The notes below the pieces were generated by a model. It saw only the letters and a program-made list of their open reading frames with translations, searched no databases and was not told where the DNA came from. A stretch of DNA of 64,000 bases from positions 168,805 to 232,804 of the forward strand of contig JAXGQE010000004.1 of NCBI GenBank assembly GCA_040766585.1. Direction: 5' to 3'. Source of the DNA: JAXGQE01 sp040766585 (GTDB lineage: Bacteria; Bacillota; SLNR01). Shown piece after piece: positions 7,972 to 16,167 of this stretch (position 1 is its first letter; each line of letters opens with the position of its first letter). A program made the position numbers and the translations under genes.

Positions 7972-8357
7972 GAATTGCTGTATCGGCTGTGGAAGGCAGT
8001 CCGGATGCAGAAATGGAGCCGCGTTTCGGTCGAGCTCCCTACTATATGATTTTTGATACTGACATAAACGAGTATGAAGCGATGGCAAACCCTGCCGTAG
8101 AGAGTGCTCACGGGGCAGGGGTTCAGGCCGCCCAGCTGATGCTGGACAGCAACATTCAAGTGGTTTTGTCCGGCCGGGTAGGTCCCAATTCCTATCAGAT
8201 CCTTCATGAAGCCGGAGTGGATATCCGGGCCTGTCCCAAAGGAACGGTGAAAGAATTGGTGGACCTTTTTATGAAGGGAGAATTACCAGCCATTACCCAG
8301 GCCGGGCCCGCACACGGCGGTACGGGCAAAGGCATGGGGCGGGGGAGGAACGGCTGA
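7968..8357 (+). CDS. NifX/NifB-C-terminal-type cofactor-binding protein
   Basis: 129 residues of the dinitrogenase iron-molybdenum cofactor (DiNase) fold: MRIAVSA at the start, EPRFGRAPYYMIFD, and a GRVGPNSYQILHEAGVDI strand-helix. Members such as NifX, NafY and the orange protein bind Mo- or Fe-containing clusters. The Gly-rich C-terminal tail (GGTGKGMGRGRNG) resembles that of the DUF5320 protein. ATGA overlap with the Mrp gene. No nitrogenase genes are in the window, so a role in nitrogen fixation is not implied. Confidence 0.87.
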   Translation: MRIAVSAVEGSPDAEMEPRFGRAPYYMIFDTDINEYEAMANPAVESAHGAGVQAAQLMLDSNIQVVLSGRVGPNSYQILHEAGVDIRACPKGTVKELVDLFMKGELPAITQAGPAHGGTGKGMGRGRNG

Positions 8358-9169
8358 TGTGGATCGGTGTTCTCAGTGGAAAAGGCGGAACCGGTAAAAC
8401 TTCTGTTGCGGCCATGCTGGCCAAGGCGTGGGAGGACGCCCAGTATGTGGACTGTGACGTTGAAGAACCCAATGGATACATCTTTCTCAAACCCGATTTG
8501 AGCCAGAGCAAAGATGTCATGTGTCCGGTGCCGCAAGTGAATACCGACCGATGTACTCTGTGCGGAATCTGCAGCGATACTTGCGAATTTAACGCCATTG
8601 CCTGTCTAAAAGACCGGCTGCTTTTCTTCCCGGAGATCTGCCATCACTGCGGTGCTTGCGTGTTAGCCTGTCCGGAGAATGCATTGTATGAAAAAGATCG
8701 TTCCATGGGTGTCATTGAGTGGAACCCGGAAAAGACTTTCCTGCAGGGAAAGTTGACAGTGGGAGAGCCTATCGGTATCCCCATTATCCGGGCTTTGAAA
8801 GAAGAAACAGACAAGAATCGTCCGGCTGTCTTCGATAGTTCACCGGGAGCCTCCTGTGCCGTCGTTCAAGCTCTGGATGGTGTGGATCTGGCACTGTTGG
8901 TGACAGAACCCACGCCGTTTGGTCTGCATGACCTGAAAATAGCGGTGAACCTGGTTCGGATTTTGGGGATTCCCTGCAAAGTGGTGATCAACAAGTCCAC
9001 CGAGTACAGCCGCATCATTCGCCGCTTCTGCCGGGAAGAAAATCTGGAAGTTGTACTGGAGATTCCCTTTGATCTGGAAATCGCCAAGAAATATTCCACA
9101 GGGGATCTGCCTTGGGAATATGGGGAAAAACTGAAAGAAAAAGTGCTGGCCGGATTCAGCAAGGAGTGA
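8357..9169 (+). CDS. Ferredoxin-MinD-type ATPase (first copy)
   Basis: 270 residues. P-loop SGKGGTGKTS at the N-terminus, then an inserted two-cluster ferredoxin (CTLCGICSDTC and CHHCGACVLAC), then the MinD switch (FDSSPGASCAVVQAL) and VINKS nucleotide-binding segment. Proteins of this build occur in pairs beside NifX-type proteins, including in the Desulfovibrio ORP locus. They probably couple ATP hydrolysis to insertion or transfer of a metal cluster. The start codon overlaps the stop of the preceding gene (TGATG). Confidence 0.88.
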   Translation: MWIGVLSGKGGTGKTSVAAMLAKAWEDAQYVDCDVEEPNGYIFLKPDLSQSKDVMCPVPQVNTDRCTLCGICSDTCEFNAIACLKDRLLFFPEICHHCGACVLACPENALYEKDRSMGVIEWNPEKTFLQGKLTVGEPIGIPIIRALKEETDKNRPAVFDSSPGASCAVVQALDGVDLALLVTEPTPFGLHDLKIAVNLVRILGIPCKVVINKSTEYSRIIRRFCREENLEVVLEIPFDLEIAKKYSTGDLPWEYGEKLKEKVLAGFSKE

Positions 9170-9174
9170 GTCAT

Positions 9175-10041
9175 TTGAAAACACTGACTGTGATCAGCGG
9201 AAAGGGCGGTACCGGAAAAACCACCATTGTCTCCGCAATCCATGATCTGATTGATCATGCCATCACGGCCGACTGCGATGTGGATGCGCCCAATCTGCAC
9301 TTGCTGCTGGAAGGAGAACCCATCCTGACGGCGGATTTTTGGGGAGCCAACGAAGCGAAGATTGATTCCAATCGTTGCATTGAATGCGGAAAGTGCCTGC
9401 AGGCCTGCCGTTTCGGAGCTATTGGAGAAGATTTCACAGTAAGCAGCCTTCTGTGCGAAGGATGCGGGGCCTGCCGGGTGGTTTGTCCGGCACATGCCGT
9501 ATCCCTGGGACCGGTGGTGACGGGAACGCTCACTCTGGATCGGACCCAACGAGGCCTTTTTGCCCACGCTCTGCTGAAATGCGGGGCGGAAGGATCGGGA
9601 AAACTGGTAACGGAAGTTCGGCAGATGGGTGAAAAAAATAGGACCAATGAGGATTGGATGGTCATTGACGGGGCCCCCGGAATTGGCTGTGCCGTCATTG
9701 CATCCATATCCGGTGCCGATATGGCTGTCATCGTCACGGAACCGACTTTGTCGGGGCTGAGTGATCTGGAACGGATCCTGGGGACCACTGCACACTTTGA
9801 CGTACCCTCGGTTGTGTGCATCAACAAAGCAGACATCAATGGGGCTATGTCCGGAGAGATTGAAGATTTTTGCAAGGAGAGCAACATCCCGGTCATCGGG
9901 AAAATTCCCTTCGACAAAGGAATTTATGACTGCCTTCAAAAAAAGCAGCCACTATCTAGCTATAACGGACCTGCAGCGGTGGAGATTCGAAAGATGTGGA
10001 GCGAAATTAAAAAAAGAATGGAAGGAGATCATGTAGGATGA
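9175..10041 (+). CDS. Ferredoxin-MinD-type ATPase (second copy)
   Basis: 288 residues, paralogous to its upstream neighbour: SGKGGTGKTT, CIECGKCLQAC, CEGCGACRVVC, and DGAPGIGCAVIASISGAD. I chose TTG 9175 (MKTLTVISGKGG), 8 bases after AAGGAG; the open frame extends upstream into the first copy without a good start. The two ATPases likely act as a heterodimer, as inferred for other paired members. The stop overlaps the start of the next NifX-type gene (ATGA). Confidence 0.88.
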   Translation: MKTLTVISGKGGTGKTTIVSAIHDLIDHAITADCDVDAPNLHLLLEGEPILTADFWGANEAKIDSNRCIECGKCLQACRFGAIGEDFTVSSLLCEGCGACRVVCPAHAVSLGPVVTGTLTLDRTQRGLFAHALLKCGAEGSGKLVTEVRQMGEKNRTNEDWMVIDGAPGIGCAVIASISGADMAVIVTEPTLSGLSDLERILGTTAHFDVPSVVCINKADINGAMSGEIEDFCKESNIPVIGKIPFDKGIYDCLQKKQPLSSYNGPAAVEIRKMWSEIKKRMEGDHVG

Positions 10042-10367
10042 AAATAGCGATGCCTGTGGACGGAGGGAAAATATCTCAGCACTTTGGCCACTGCGAAAGC
10101 TTCGTAGTGTATGAAATTGAAGAAAACCGGGTAAAAAACAAGACTGTCATAGCCAACCCGGGGCATGCTCCGGGGGTTCTCCCTCAACTGCTCATCGATC
10201 ACGGGGTCTCCTGCCTGATTGCCGGAGGAATCGGGAGCAATGCGCAGCGATTGTTTAAAGACGCTGGAGTTACCCCCATGGCCGGAGCTTCGGGAGATAC
10301 GGATCAAGTGATCCAGGAGTATCTGGATGGGAAATTGGAAATTGGCGAGAACAGCTGCGATCATTAG
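10038..10367 (+). CDS. NifX-type cofactor-binding protein (short)
   Basis: 109 residues of DiNase fold: MKIAMPVDGGKISQHFGHCESFVVYE, then a Gly-rich GGIGSNAQRLFKDAGV segment. HFGHCE, with adjacent His and Cys, is the usual candidate metal-contact region. Last gene of the Mrp operon; the terminator stem overlaps its stop codon. Its length and motif are close to orange-protein-like members. The bound cluster cannot be read from sequence. Confidence 0.87.
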   Translation: MKIAMPVDGGKISQHFGHCESFVVYEIEENRVKNKTVIANPGHAPGVLPQLLIDHGVSCLIAGGIGSNAQRLFKDAGVTPMAGASGDTDQVIQEYLDGKLEIGENSCDH

Positions 10368-10388
10368 GAGAGCAGCTGTTCTCCTTTT
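10347..10388 (+). terminator. Terminator of the Mrp-NifX operon
   Basis: GAGAACAGCTGC (10347-10358) pairs with GCAGCTGTTCTC (10372-10383), followed by CC and TTTT. The left arm lies inside the coding end of the upstream gene. Confidence 0.82.
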
Positions 10389-10431
10389 CATACCGAAATC
10401 ACCAAGATTGGCAGGATTTTTCTGAGAAAGG

Positions 10432-10460
10432 TTGAATCAAGAAACTGAAAACCGGATAAC
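10432..10460 (+). promoter_or_regulatory. Possible promoter of riboswitch-ECF operon
   Basis: TTGAAT at 10432-10437, 17-base spacer, GATAAC at 10455-10460. The match is weak and the start point (about 10467) would fall at the very beginning of the aptamer, so the true promoter may lie slightly upstream. Confidence 0.35.
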
Positions 10461-10600
10461 CATTCTCCGAGTCTGCAGTCCTACGGGATCTCCTATGGAT
10501 GCAGACCGATAGGTTTCTCTGGAAACGGCGAAGCCTCCCACTTGGAAAGGAGTTGATGCATCATTATTGGGGGTCTCTTTCTGTGGGAAAGGGATTTTTT
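10461..10600 (+). promoter_or_regulatory. Molybdenum-cofactor (Moco/Tuco) riboswitch with terminator
   Basis: The leader carries the signature blocks I know from Moco RNAs: CTCCGAG (10465-10471), CTACGG (10481-10486), GGAAACGG (10521-10528), GCCTCCC (10533-10539) and GGAAAGG (10544-10550), in the right order. The E. coli moaA leader has GCCTCCC followed by GGAAAGG with similar spacing. GTCTGCA (10471-10477) and TGCAGAC (10500-10506) form one stem, GTTTC and GAAAC another. An intrinsic terminator follows: TCTCTTTC (10574-10581), five-base loop, GAAAGGGA (10587-10594), six T. This suggests that cofactor binding decides read-through into the ECF operon. Recognised by eye; a covariance search is needed to be certain and to separate Moco from Tuco type. 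Confidence 0.75.
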
Positions 10601-10636
10601 CATTGGAAACTTACTTTTATGAAGGATGGTGCAGAT

Positions 10637-11716
10637 ATGAGAATGCGAAAGTCCTTTTTGGCTGTGACTGTGCTGCTGATCCTGATGATGGTTCTGGCCG
10701 GCTGCAGCAGCCCGGAGCCTACCGAAGAAGCAGAAAAAATCGTGATTCGTCAGGTAGGAATGGATGATCAGGAAATCACGGTGGAGCAATTGAAAGAATA
10801 CGAAGCGGTTGAAGAAGATGTGGAATCGGTCAACTCCAGCGGAGAAGTGACCCCCTACAGCGTAAAGGGAGCGCTTCTTTCGGATGTGCTGGCGGATATG
10901 GAGATTGTCCAGGGAGAATTGGATGCGATCCGTCTGATTGCCGGTGACGGATACTCCATTGAAGTTAACAATGAGGTTCTGATGAGCCGGGACATTATTC
11001 TGGCCTATGAGATCGATGGGGAGCCCCTGTTGGAAGATACTCGCCCCATCCGAATCATCATTCCGGAAGAAAGAGCCATGTACTGGGTCAGAAATCTGGT
11101 TACCATTGAAATTGTTCAATTGGAAGCTTCGGTCCCGGTTACGGAAGTAACCATTATTGAAACGGCTGTACAAGGATTGGCGGAAAATGACTACCTGCTG
11201 GATGGTGAAACTCAAAAGGGAGTGAAAACTACCGATCTAGCTGTCTGGGATGGGGATACGGATCCGCGAGTGCACTTGCTGTCCGTGGACGATCTGGAAA
11301 AGTTTGAGACCTGGGAGAACTTCAGCAAGGGTCTAATCCTTTGGACAGGCAGTGAAGCACCCGCTTTTGTATCAGAAGATCTCCCGCTGGGTATGCATGT
11401 GAAAGAGATCTACTGGTTTACCGTGGAACACCAGGGATATCTATCTGCAGTTCGTGCGGATGAGAAACTGGATGAAAAGATGGTGGGTGAACAAAGCGGT
11501 GTTTCTTTGCAGGAGGCTCTCAGTGCCATGGGCTTCAGAGATAATGCCGGAATCCGCCTGGTTGCGGCCGATGGCTACTCCGTGGAAATTGCAGCAGGGG
11601 ATATCGAGAAGGGAATTCTGTATGTGGATGATGAAGGCAGAGCGTGCACTGCATTTTCCGATCTGGCTAAAAACACCAGTGTCAAAGACCTGATGAAGAT
11701 CGAAGTTGTAGAATAA
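10637..11716 (+). CDS. Lipoprotein with two sulfite-oxidase-fold (MoCo-binding-like) domains
   Basis: 359 residues. Lipobox signal: VLLILMMVLAGCSS, with Cys as the lipidated residue. Two repeats of a molybdopterin-oxidoreductase-like (SUOX fold) domain follow, roughly residues 35-165 and 170-355. Each has a VKGALLSDVLADM- or SLQEALSAMG-type helix followed by a GDGYSIEV / ADGYSVEI strand. The catalytic Cys of true sulfite oxidases is not evident, so I infer a binding rather than a redox role. ATG 10637 follows GAAGGATGG. First gene after the putative Moco riboswitch and probably the extracellular receptor for the ECF transporter encoded downstream. Confidence 0.78.
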   Translation: MRMRKSFLAVTVLLILMMVLAGCSSPEPTEEAEKIVIRQVGMDDQEITVEQLKEYEAVEEDVESVNSSGEVTPYSVKGALLSDVLADMEIVQGELDAIRLIAGDGYSIEVNNEVLMSRDIILAYEIDGEPLLEDTRPIRIIIPEERAMYWVRNLVTIEIVQLEASVPVTEVTIIETAVQGLAENDYLLDGETQKGVKTTDLAVWDGDTDPRVHLLSVDDLEKFETWENFSKGLILWTGSEAPAFVSEDLPLGMHVKEIYWFTVEHQGYLSAVRADEKLDEKMVGEQSGVSLQEALSAMGFRDNAGIRLVAADGYSVEIAAGDIEKGILYVDDEGRACTAFSDLAKNTSVKDLMKIEVVE

Positions 11717-11734
11717 AAAAATGGAGGGATTACG

Positions 11735-12205
11735 ATGAAAAAAGCATTACTATCGGTTTTACTGATTGCGGTTCTGTTGATGGCAGCGGCTTGTTCGCAG
11801 CCGGCTCCTGAAGAAGCCAAGTGGACCATTACCATTGAAGCTGCAGATGGGGAAACTTATGAATTCACCGATCTGGATGCTGCGGATCTGACATCCGTAG
11901 TTGTCGAAACCAATCGGACGGACAAAGAAGGCAATCCGCTGGATCAGTCCTGGACGGGCCTTCCTCTGAAAGCAGTGCTTGAATCGGTAGGTATTACCGA
12001 GTATGAAAGCTGTACCATCGAAGCGTCTGACGGATACAGCAAAGACTATCCGAAAGAAGTGGTCGACAACGAAGAAACCATCATGGCCTGGCTGCTGGAC
12101 GGAGAAGAAATGGACGAAGAAGCCGGCGGACCGGTTCAGATGATTCCCAAAGGCCAAGCCAATAATATGTTTATTAAGAACCTGGCCAAAGTCATCGTAA
12201 AATAG
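11735..12205 (+). CDS. Single-domain SUOX-fold lipoprotein
   Basis: 156 residues. Signal peptide with lipobox LLMAAACSQ. The mature part is one SUOX-like domain (WTGLPLKAVLESVG, EASDGYSKDY, PVQMIPKGQANNMFIKNLAKVIV), matching the second half of the preceding protein. The pattern LPLKAVLE...DGYS recurs in all four secreted proteins of this operon. GGAGGG precedes ATG 11735. Function inferred as substrate capture outside the membrane; not a known named family beyond the domain. Confidence 0.75.
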   Translation: MKKALLSVLLIAVLLMAAACSQPAPEEAKWTITIEAADGETYEFTDLDAADLTSVVVETNRTDKEGNPLDQSWTGLPLKAVLESVGITEYESCTIEASDGYSKDYPKEVVDNEETIMAWLLDGEEMDEEAGGPVQMIPKGQANNMFIKNLAKVIVK

Positions 12206-12223
12206 AAAGAGCAGGTGGATTCA

Positions 12224-12793
12224 ATGAACCGGTTTCTGTCGCGTTTTACCATGTTTGACCTGGTGGTCCTGGCACTGATGGCTTGTCTGGGGATTGCCTC
12301 CAAACCCATCATTGTGCCGCTGACCCATATCATTACGGGGCCGCTGTACATACCCGGCGGTGTCATTGCCGGAGGGTTCTATATGATGTGGATTGTCCTG
12401 GGGGCCGGGCTGGTGAAAAAGATAGGATCCGGCACATTGGTGGCTGCTGTACAGGCGATTATGGTCATGGCATTGGGAATTTACGGGACCCACGGTTTAA
12501 TGAGTCTTTTTACCTACCTTCTGCCGGGTATGGCGGTGGACGCGGTTTTGGCTGCTACCGGGAAAAAGGGAAACCTGGCTGTATTCTGTTTTGCTGCCGG
12601 GATGGCCGCCAATACCAGCGGGGTGTTTCTGGTCAATGTGGTATTCTTCAGACTGCCCTGGATTCCGCTGCTTTTAAGTCTCTCCAGTGCGGCCCTTTCT
12701 GGTGGCTTGGGCGGGCTGGTGGCCTACACGGTTATCCGCCAAGTGGAAAAAAGCAGCCTGAAAAACATCCTGATGAGAGGAGATGCGTCATGA
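12224..12793 (+). CDS. ECF transporter S component, YkoE-like
   Basis: 189 residues with about five to six membrane helices. The segments IASKPIIVPLTHIITGPLYI, PGGVIAGGFYMMW and HGLMSLFTYLLPGMAVDA are characteristic of YkoE-type substrate-binding (S) subunits. Known YkoE proteins serve thiamine or its pyrimidine precursor. Here the riboswitch and SUOX-fold lipoproteins point to a pterin/molybdopterin ligand instead, which is inference. ATG 12224 lies 5 bases after AGGTGG. The stop overlaps the next start (ATGA). Complete A, A' and T subunits are encoded downstream. Confidence 0.83.
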   Translation: MNRFLSRFTMFDLVVLALMACLGIASKPIIVPLTHIITGPLYIPGGVIAGGFYMMWIVLGAGLVKKIGSGTLVAAVQAIMVMALGIYGTHGLMSLFTYLLPGMAVDAVLAATGKKGNLAVFCFAAGMAANTSGVFLVNVVFFRLPWIPLLLSLSSAALSGGLGGLVAYTVIRQVEKSSLKNILMRGDAS

Positions 12794-14283
12794 AGGTTAT
12801 TTGGAATCAGCGAATATGGGGGCTGATCGTCGTCCTGGCCATGATTTTTTGCGGTGCCGGTTGCAGCAATTCAACGATCGCGGATGGTTATGTGCCTCCT
12901 TTGGAGATAACCGGTGATGTCAGCCAGCCTCTGATCATCAGGGATGTATCTGATTTGGAATGGACGGAATTTCGAAAAGGGGAAGCCTCGTTTCAGGGGC
13001 TTCCTCTGCAAGATCTCATCGCGGCTGTGGAGCCCGTATCCGATCAGTATGATGTGTATCTGACTGCCCCTGACGGACTCGCGGCGAAACTAAACGGTAG
13101 CGGACTGGACAGCAGCTATATCGTACTCAGTAATGAAAATGGATGGGAAGCCATTCACTTGTATCATCCACCCAGTGCAGCTGTAAAACACATGGGACGC
13201 ATTGTGGTGGTGTGCAAAACGGATCGTCTGGACCAAACTGTCAATATTGTAAAAGAGGATTCCAATTTGATTCAATTATCTCCGGGGAAAATGTTTGCGG
13301 ATGGACTGCAGGAAATTCCCATCGCCGAAGGGACTTCGGAACAGGAAGTGGATGGGAAGAAATATGGGGTTTCGGTGTATACTCGCCGACTGGGTGTACC
13401 GGTCCGCGATATACCAAGACTGAAAGATGTTGACAATTATCTGGTGGTGGGAAAGGAAGGCAAAGTGGTTCAAGGCACTGCGGATGCATTTATTCAATGG
13501 CAGGGGAGCCAATTGCGCTATGTGTCTGCCAACGGTCGAATCACAGTGGATAATCTGGCCGGAATATTTATCAATCCGCCGAAAAACGCCATCACCGATT
13601 TGTATAGTATCACCAATCAGGCGCTGGATCAGTCCCAAAAGGTCCTGATTATTTTGCTGGACGGGTTCGGCTATCATCAGTATGTTTATGCCAAAGAAAA
13701 CGGGTTTGCTCCGTATCTGTCTTCTCTGCCAGATGCTGTACCAGCGTTGGCGTCATACCAGCCGGTAACCAATGCCGGCATGGCGGCCATGCTGACGGGG
13801 CAGTGGCCCAATGTCAATGGCGTGTTTTCACGAAAGCAGAGAGAAATGAAAGTTCCGACCCTATTTGCGTATGCAATGGAGAAGGATAAAGATGCACTGC
13901 TGTTAGAGGGACCTATCGGTATTCTGAAAACCGAGATTGAACCGACTCTGCATCTGGATGATAACCTGAGCGGAGACTCGGACGACGAGATCTTGGCCTC
14001 TGCCCTGGACAAGATCGGAGATGGCCCGGACCTTCTCATGGTGCATTTTCACAGTATTGATGATGCCGGTCATGACAGCGGCGACCTGCATCCGACCACC
14101 ATGGAAACCATCCGGCGAAATGATCAGTATGTCAGAGCACTGGTGGAAGAATGGGATGGCAAAGTGATCATTCTGGCGGATCACGGCATGCATGCTGAAA
14201 CCATCGGAGGAGCTCACGGGGTTTTTCGATATGAAGATATGCTGGTGCCGCTGATCATAACGGAAGGGGGAAATACACCATGA
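12790..14283 (+). CDS. Lipoprotein: SUOX-like domain fused to alkaline-phosphatase-fold hydrolase
   Basis: 497 residues. Signal with lipobox MIFCGAGCSN. Residues about 30-150 resemble the SUOX-like domain of the neighbours (FQGLPLQDLIAAV, LTAPDGLAAKL). Residues about 280-495 form a phosphodiesterase/alkaline-phosphatase domain: metal Asp in ILLDGFGYHQ, nucleophile-region Thr in PVTNAGMAAMLTG, metal ligands in HFHSIDDAGHDSG and ILADHGMHAE, and GGAHG. I infer that it removes a phosphate from, or cleaves a nucleotide off, a captured cofactor before import. ATG 12790 overlaps the S-component stop; the long open frame upstream of it is antisense-like noise over the S gene. Confidence 0.8.
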   Translation: MKVIWNQRIWGLIVVLAMIFCGAGCSNSTIADGYVPPLEITGDVSQPLIIRDVSDLEWTEFRKGEASFQGLPLQDLIAAVEPVSDQYDVYLTAPDGLAAKLNGSGLDSSYIVLSNENGWEAIHLYHPPSAAVKHMGRIVVVCKTDRLDQTVNIVKEDSNLIQLSPGKMFADGLQEIPIAEGTSEQEVDGKKYGVSVYTRRLGVPVRDIPRLKDVDNYLVVGKEGKVVQGTADAFIQWQGSQLRYVSANGRITVDNLAGIFINPPKNAITDLYSITNQALDQSQKVLIILLDGFGYHQYVYAKENGFAPYLSSLPDAVPALASYQPVTNAGMAAMLTGQWPNVNGVFSRKQREMKVPTLFAYAMEKDKDALLLEGPIGILKTEIEPTLHLDDNLSGDSDDEILASALDKIGDGPDLLMVHFHSIDDAGHDSGDLHPTTMETIRRNDQYVRALVEEWDGKVIILADHGMHAETIGGAHGVFRYEDMLVPLIITEGGNTP

Positions 14284-14786
14284 AAAAGATTGGTATCATC
14301 GTTTTTATACTGCTGGTAGCCGTGGGAGTTACCGCCTGGCTGAACAGCGGCGATCTGGAGGAGAAAAAACGCAGTCAGGAAGACGCCGTGCTTCTTTTGG
14401 TCCAGGGTGAAAATGAAACAGAAATTCAATTCGAAGATATTCTGGCCTTGCCGCAAAATGAATTTGATGCGGTTTTGCGAAGCAGCGGCAAAGCTCCGGT
14501 GGATACTTCGTACAAAGGAGTCCAGCTGAAAGACATTCTGACAGCAGCCGGGATGAATGTAGCGGAGATATCTGCTGTTACCACCATCGCAGTGGACGGG
14601 TATACCGTGGCGCTGACCGGGGAAGAGATCCGGGTAGACGACAACGTGTATGTGGTATACGAACGGGATCAGGAAGATCTGGGAACCCGGGAATCCGGCG
14701 GAAGCGGGCCGTATCAGCTGGTGATCCGTCTGGACGAATTTGGCCAGCGGTGGAATAAGTATCTGATGAGGATTGAAGTAGAGTGA
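14280..14786 (+). CDS. Membrane-anchored SUOX-fold domain protein
   Basis: 168 residues. N-terminal membrane anchor IGIIVFILLVAVGVTAWL without a lipobox Cys, then one SUOX-like domain: ILALPQNEFDAVL, YKGVQLKDILTAAGM, AVDGYTVALTGEE, GPYQLVIRLDEFGQRW. It keeps the AAGMNV...DGYTV pattern of the other three secreted members. The start overlaps the phosphodiesterase stop, and its own stop overlaps the start of the first ATPase gene, so translation is probably coupled through the operon. Confidence 0.75.
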   Translation: MKKIGIIVFILLVAVGVTAWLNSGDLEEKKRSQEDAVLLLVQGENETEIQFEDILALPQNEFDAVLRSSGKAPVDTSYKGVQLKDILTAAGMNVAEISAVTTIAVDGYTVALTGEEIRVDDNVYVVYERDQEDLGTRESGGSGPYQLVIRLDEFGQRWNKYLMRIEVE

Positions 14787-15493
14787 CGATTCCCGTAGAA
14801 GTATCGAATCTTTCATTTTCCTATGAAAAAGACGGACGGCAGATCCTCAAAAATATATCACTGACTGTCCATCGCGGTGAAGTACTGGCCGTGGTGGGGT
14901 TAAGTGGAATCGGAAAATCCACGCTGTGCTACTGCATCAGCGGGATTATTCCTCACGTCTACAACGGCCATCTTACCGGACAGGTATTGATCCAGGGGGA
15001 AGATACCCGGAAACTAACTCTCCCCCAAATCGCGACCCGCCTGGGGGTGGTTTTTCAAAATCCCGATAATCAGCTATTTTCTCCTACTGTAGAAGATGAA
15101 GTGGCTTTTGGACCGGAAAATCTTTGCCTGCCTCAAGTGGAGATCCGGCAGCGAGTGGATGAAGCGCTGTCTCTTGCGGGAATTCAGCATCTGCGCTATG
15201 CGTCCCCCCACCGTCTGTCGGGAGGTCAGAAGCAGCTGGTGGCATTGGCTTCAGTTCTGAGCCTGAATCCCCAGATACTGATCTTTGATGAGGCCATGTC
15301 CCAGTTGGATGAACAAGGAAAGAAAAGTGTCAACGACCTGATTCTGAAACTCAAAGAAGAGAAGCGGACCATTTTGATGGTTGAGCATGACCTGTCCAAT
15401 CTGAGTGCGGCCGACCGGGTGCTTTTGCTGCAGGATGGGATGATTACAGACTGCACCGGTAGTGCGAGCCCCTTCGAGGAGGTGTCGATTTGA
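14783..15493 (+). CDS. ECF transporter ATPase subunit A
   Basis: 236 residues. Walker A is VVGLSGIGKSTLC, Q-loop FQNPDNQLFSPTVEDEVAFGP, signature LSGGQKQ, Walker B QILIFDEAMSQLD, H-loop VEHD. The FQNPDNQ-FSPTVEDEVAFG segment is typical of energy-coupling-factor ATPases. GTG 14783 overlaps the previous stop. With the next gene it forms the ATPase pair of the ECF module. Confidence 0.9.
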   Translation: MTIPVEVSNLSFSYEKDGRQILKNISLTVHRGEVLAVVGLSGIGKSTLCYCISGIIPHVYNGHLTGQVLIQGEDTRKLTLPQIATRLGVVFQNPDNQLFSPTVEDEVAFGPENLCLPQVEIRQRVDEALSLAGIQHLRYASPHRLSGGQKQLVALASVLSLNPQILIFDEAMSQLDEQGKKSVNDLILKLKEEKRTILMVEHDLSNLSAADRVLLLQDGMITDCTGSASPFEEVSI

Positions 15494-16167
15494 TCCGACT
15501 GGAGGGAGTACAGTTTGCATACGGCCGCAAAGGGCCCATGGTGATTCAGCCGACGACTTTGATACTGCACCCCAATGAGATTACTGCACTGATTGGTCCC
15601 AACGGATGCGGAAAAACCACCCTGGGGAAACTGATGGCGGGGATCCTAAAACCGGATGCAGGAACGGTTCACGTGGATGAGATGGAGACCAAGACTACTG
15701 AACTGAGTGAATTGGGTCACCATGTGGGGTATTTGTTTCAGGAGCCGGAAAGACAGCTGTTTGCCTCCACCGTCAGGGATGAACTGTCTTTTGTCTTCGA
15801 TTTGATGGGTGAATCCAAAGAGTTATACTCTCAAAGGGTGGATCAGATGATGCAGCGGTTTCACCTGCTGGAGCTGGCCAATGATTTTCCGTTTCAGCTG
15901 AGTCGGGGGGAAAAGCAGCGTCTGGCCATAGCCGCAGTTATGATCCAGGATCCCGCTTTCTATATTTTCGATGAACCCACCACCGGGCTGGATGATGTGC
16001 GCAGGAAAGAACTTTCTGCCATTTTGGCGGATCTGGCTGATCGAGGAAAGGGCATGCTGATGATCAGTCATGACCGGTCATTTATTCAGCGTCACGCCCA
16101 GAGGATCATCCGAATGGAAGGAGGGAGAATCGTTGAAGACAGGATCATCGTTGGATCCCCGCGCTAA
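15490..16167 (+). CDS. ECF transporter ATPase subunit A'
   Basis: 225 residues. Walker A is LIGPNGCGKTTLG, Q-loop FQEPERQLFASTVRDELSF, signature LSRGEKQR, Walker B FYIFDEPTTGLD, H-loop ISHD. TTG 15490 is chosen; GAGGAGGTG at 15476-15484 sits before it and the stop of the first ATPase overlaps it. The EcfT gene starts inside its 3' end. Confidence 0.9.
   Translation: MIRLEGVQFAYGRKGPMVIQPTTLILHPNEITALIGPNGCGKTTLGKLMAGILKPDAGTVHVDEMETKTTELSELGHHVGYLFQEPERQLFASTVRDELSFVFDLMGESKELYSQRVDQMMQRFHLLELANDFPFQLSRGEKQRLAIAAVMIQDPAFYIFDEPTTGLDDVRRKELSAILADLADRGKGMLMISHDRSFIQRHAQRIIRMEGGRIVEDRIIVGSPR

Noticed and set aside
6160..10367. Nitrogen-fixation gene cluster
   Set aside because: NifX-fold and Mrp proteins are present, but there is no nifH, nifD, nifK or nifB; the set fits ORP-type loci better.
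12283..12789. 169-codon upstream extension of the phosphodiesterase lipoprotein
   Set aside because: It overlaps the S component in another frame; the lipobox signal starts cleanly at ATG 12790.
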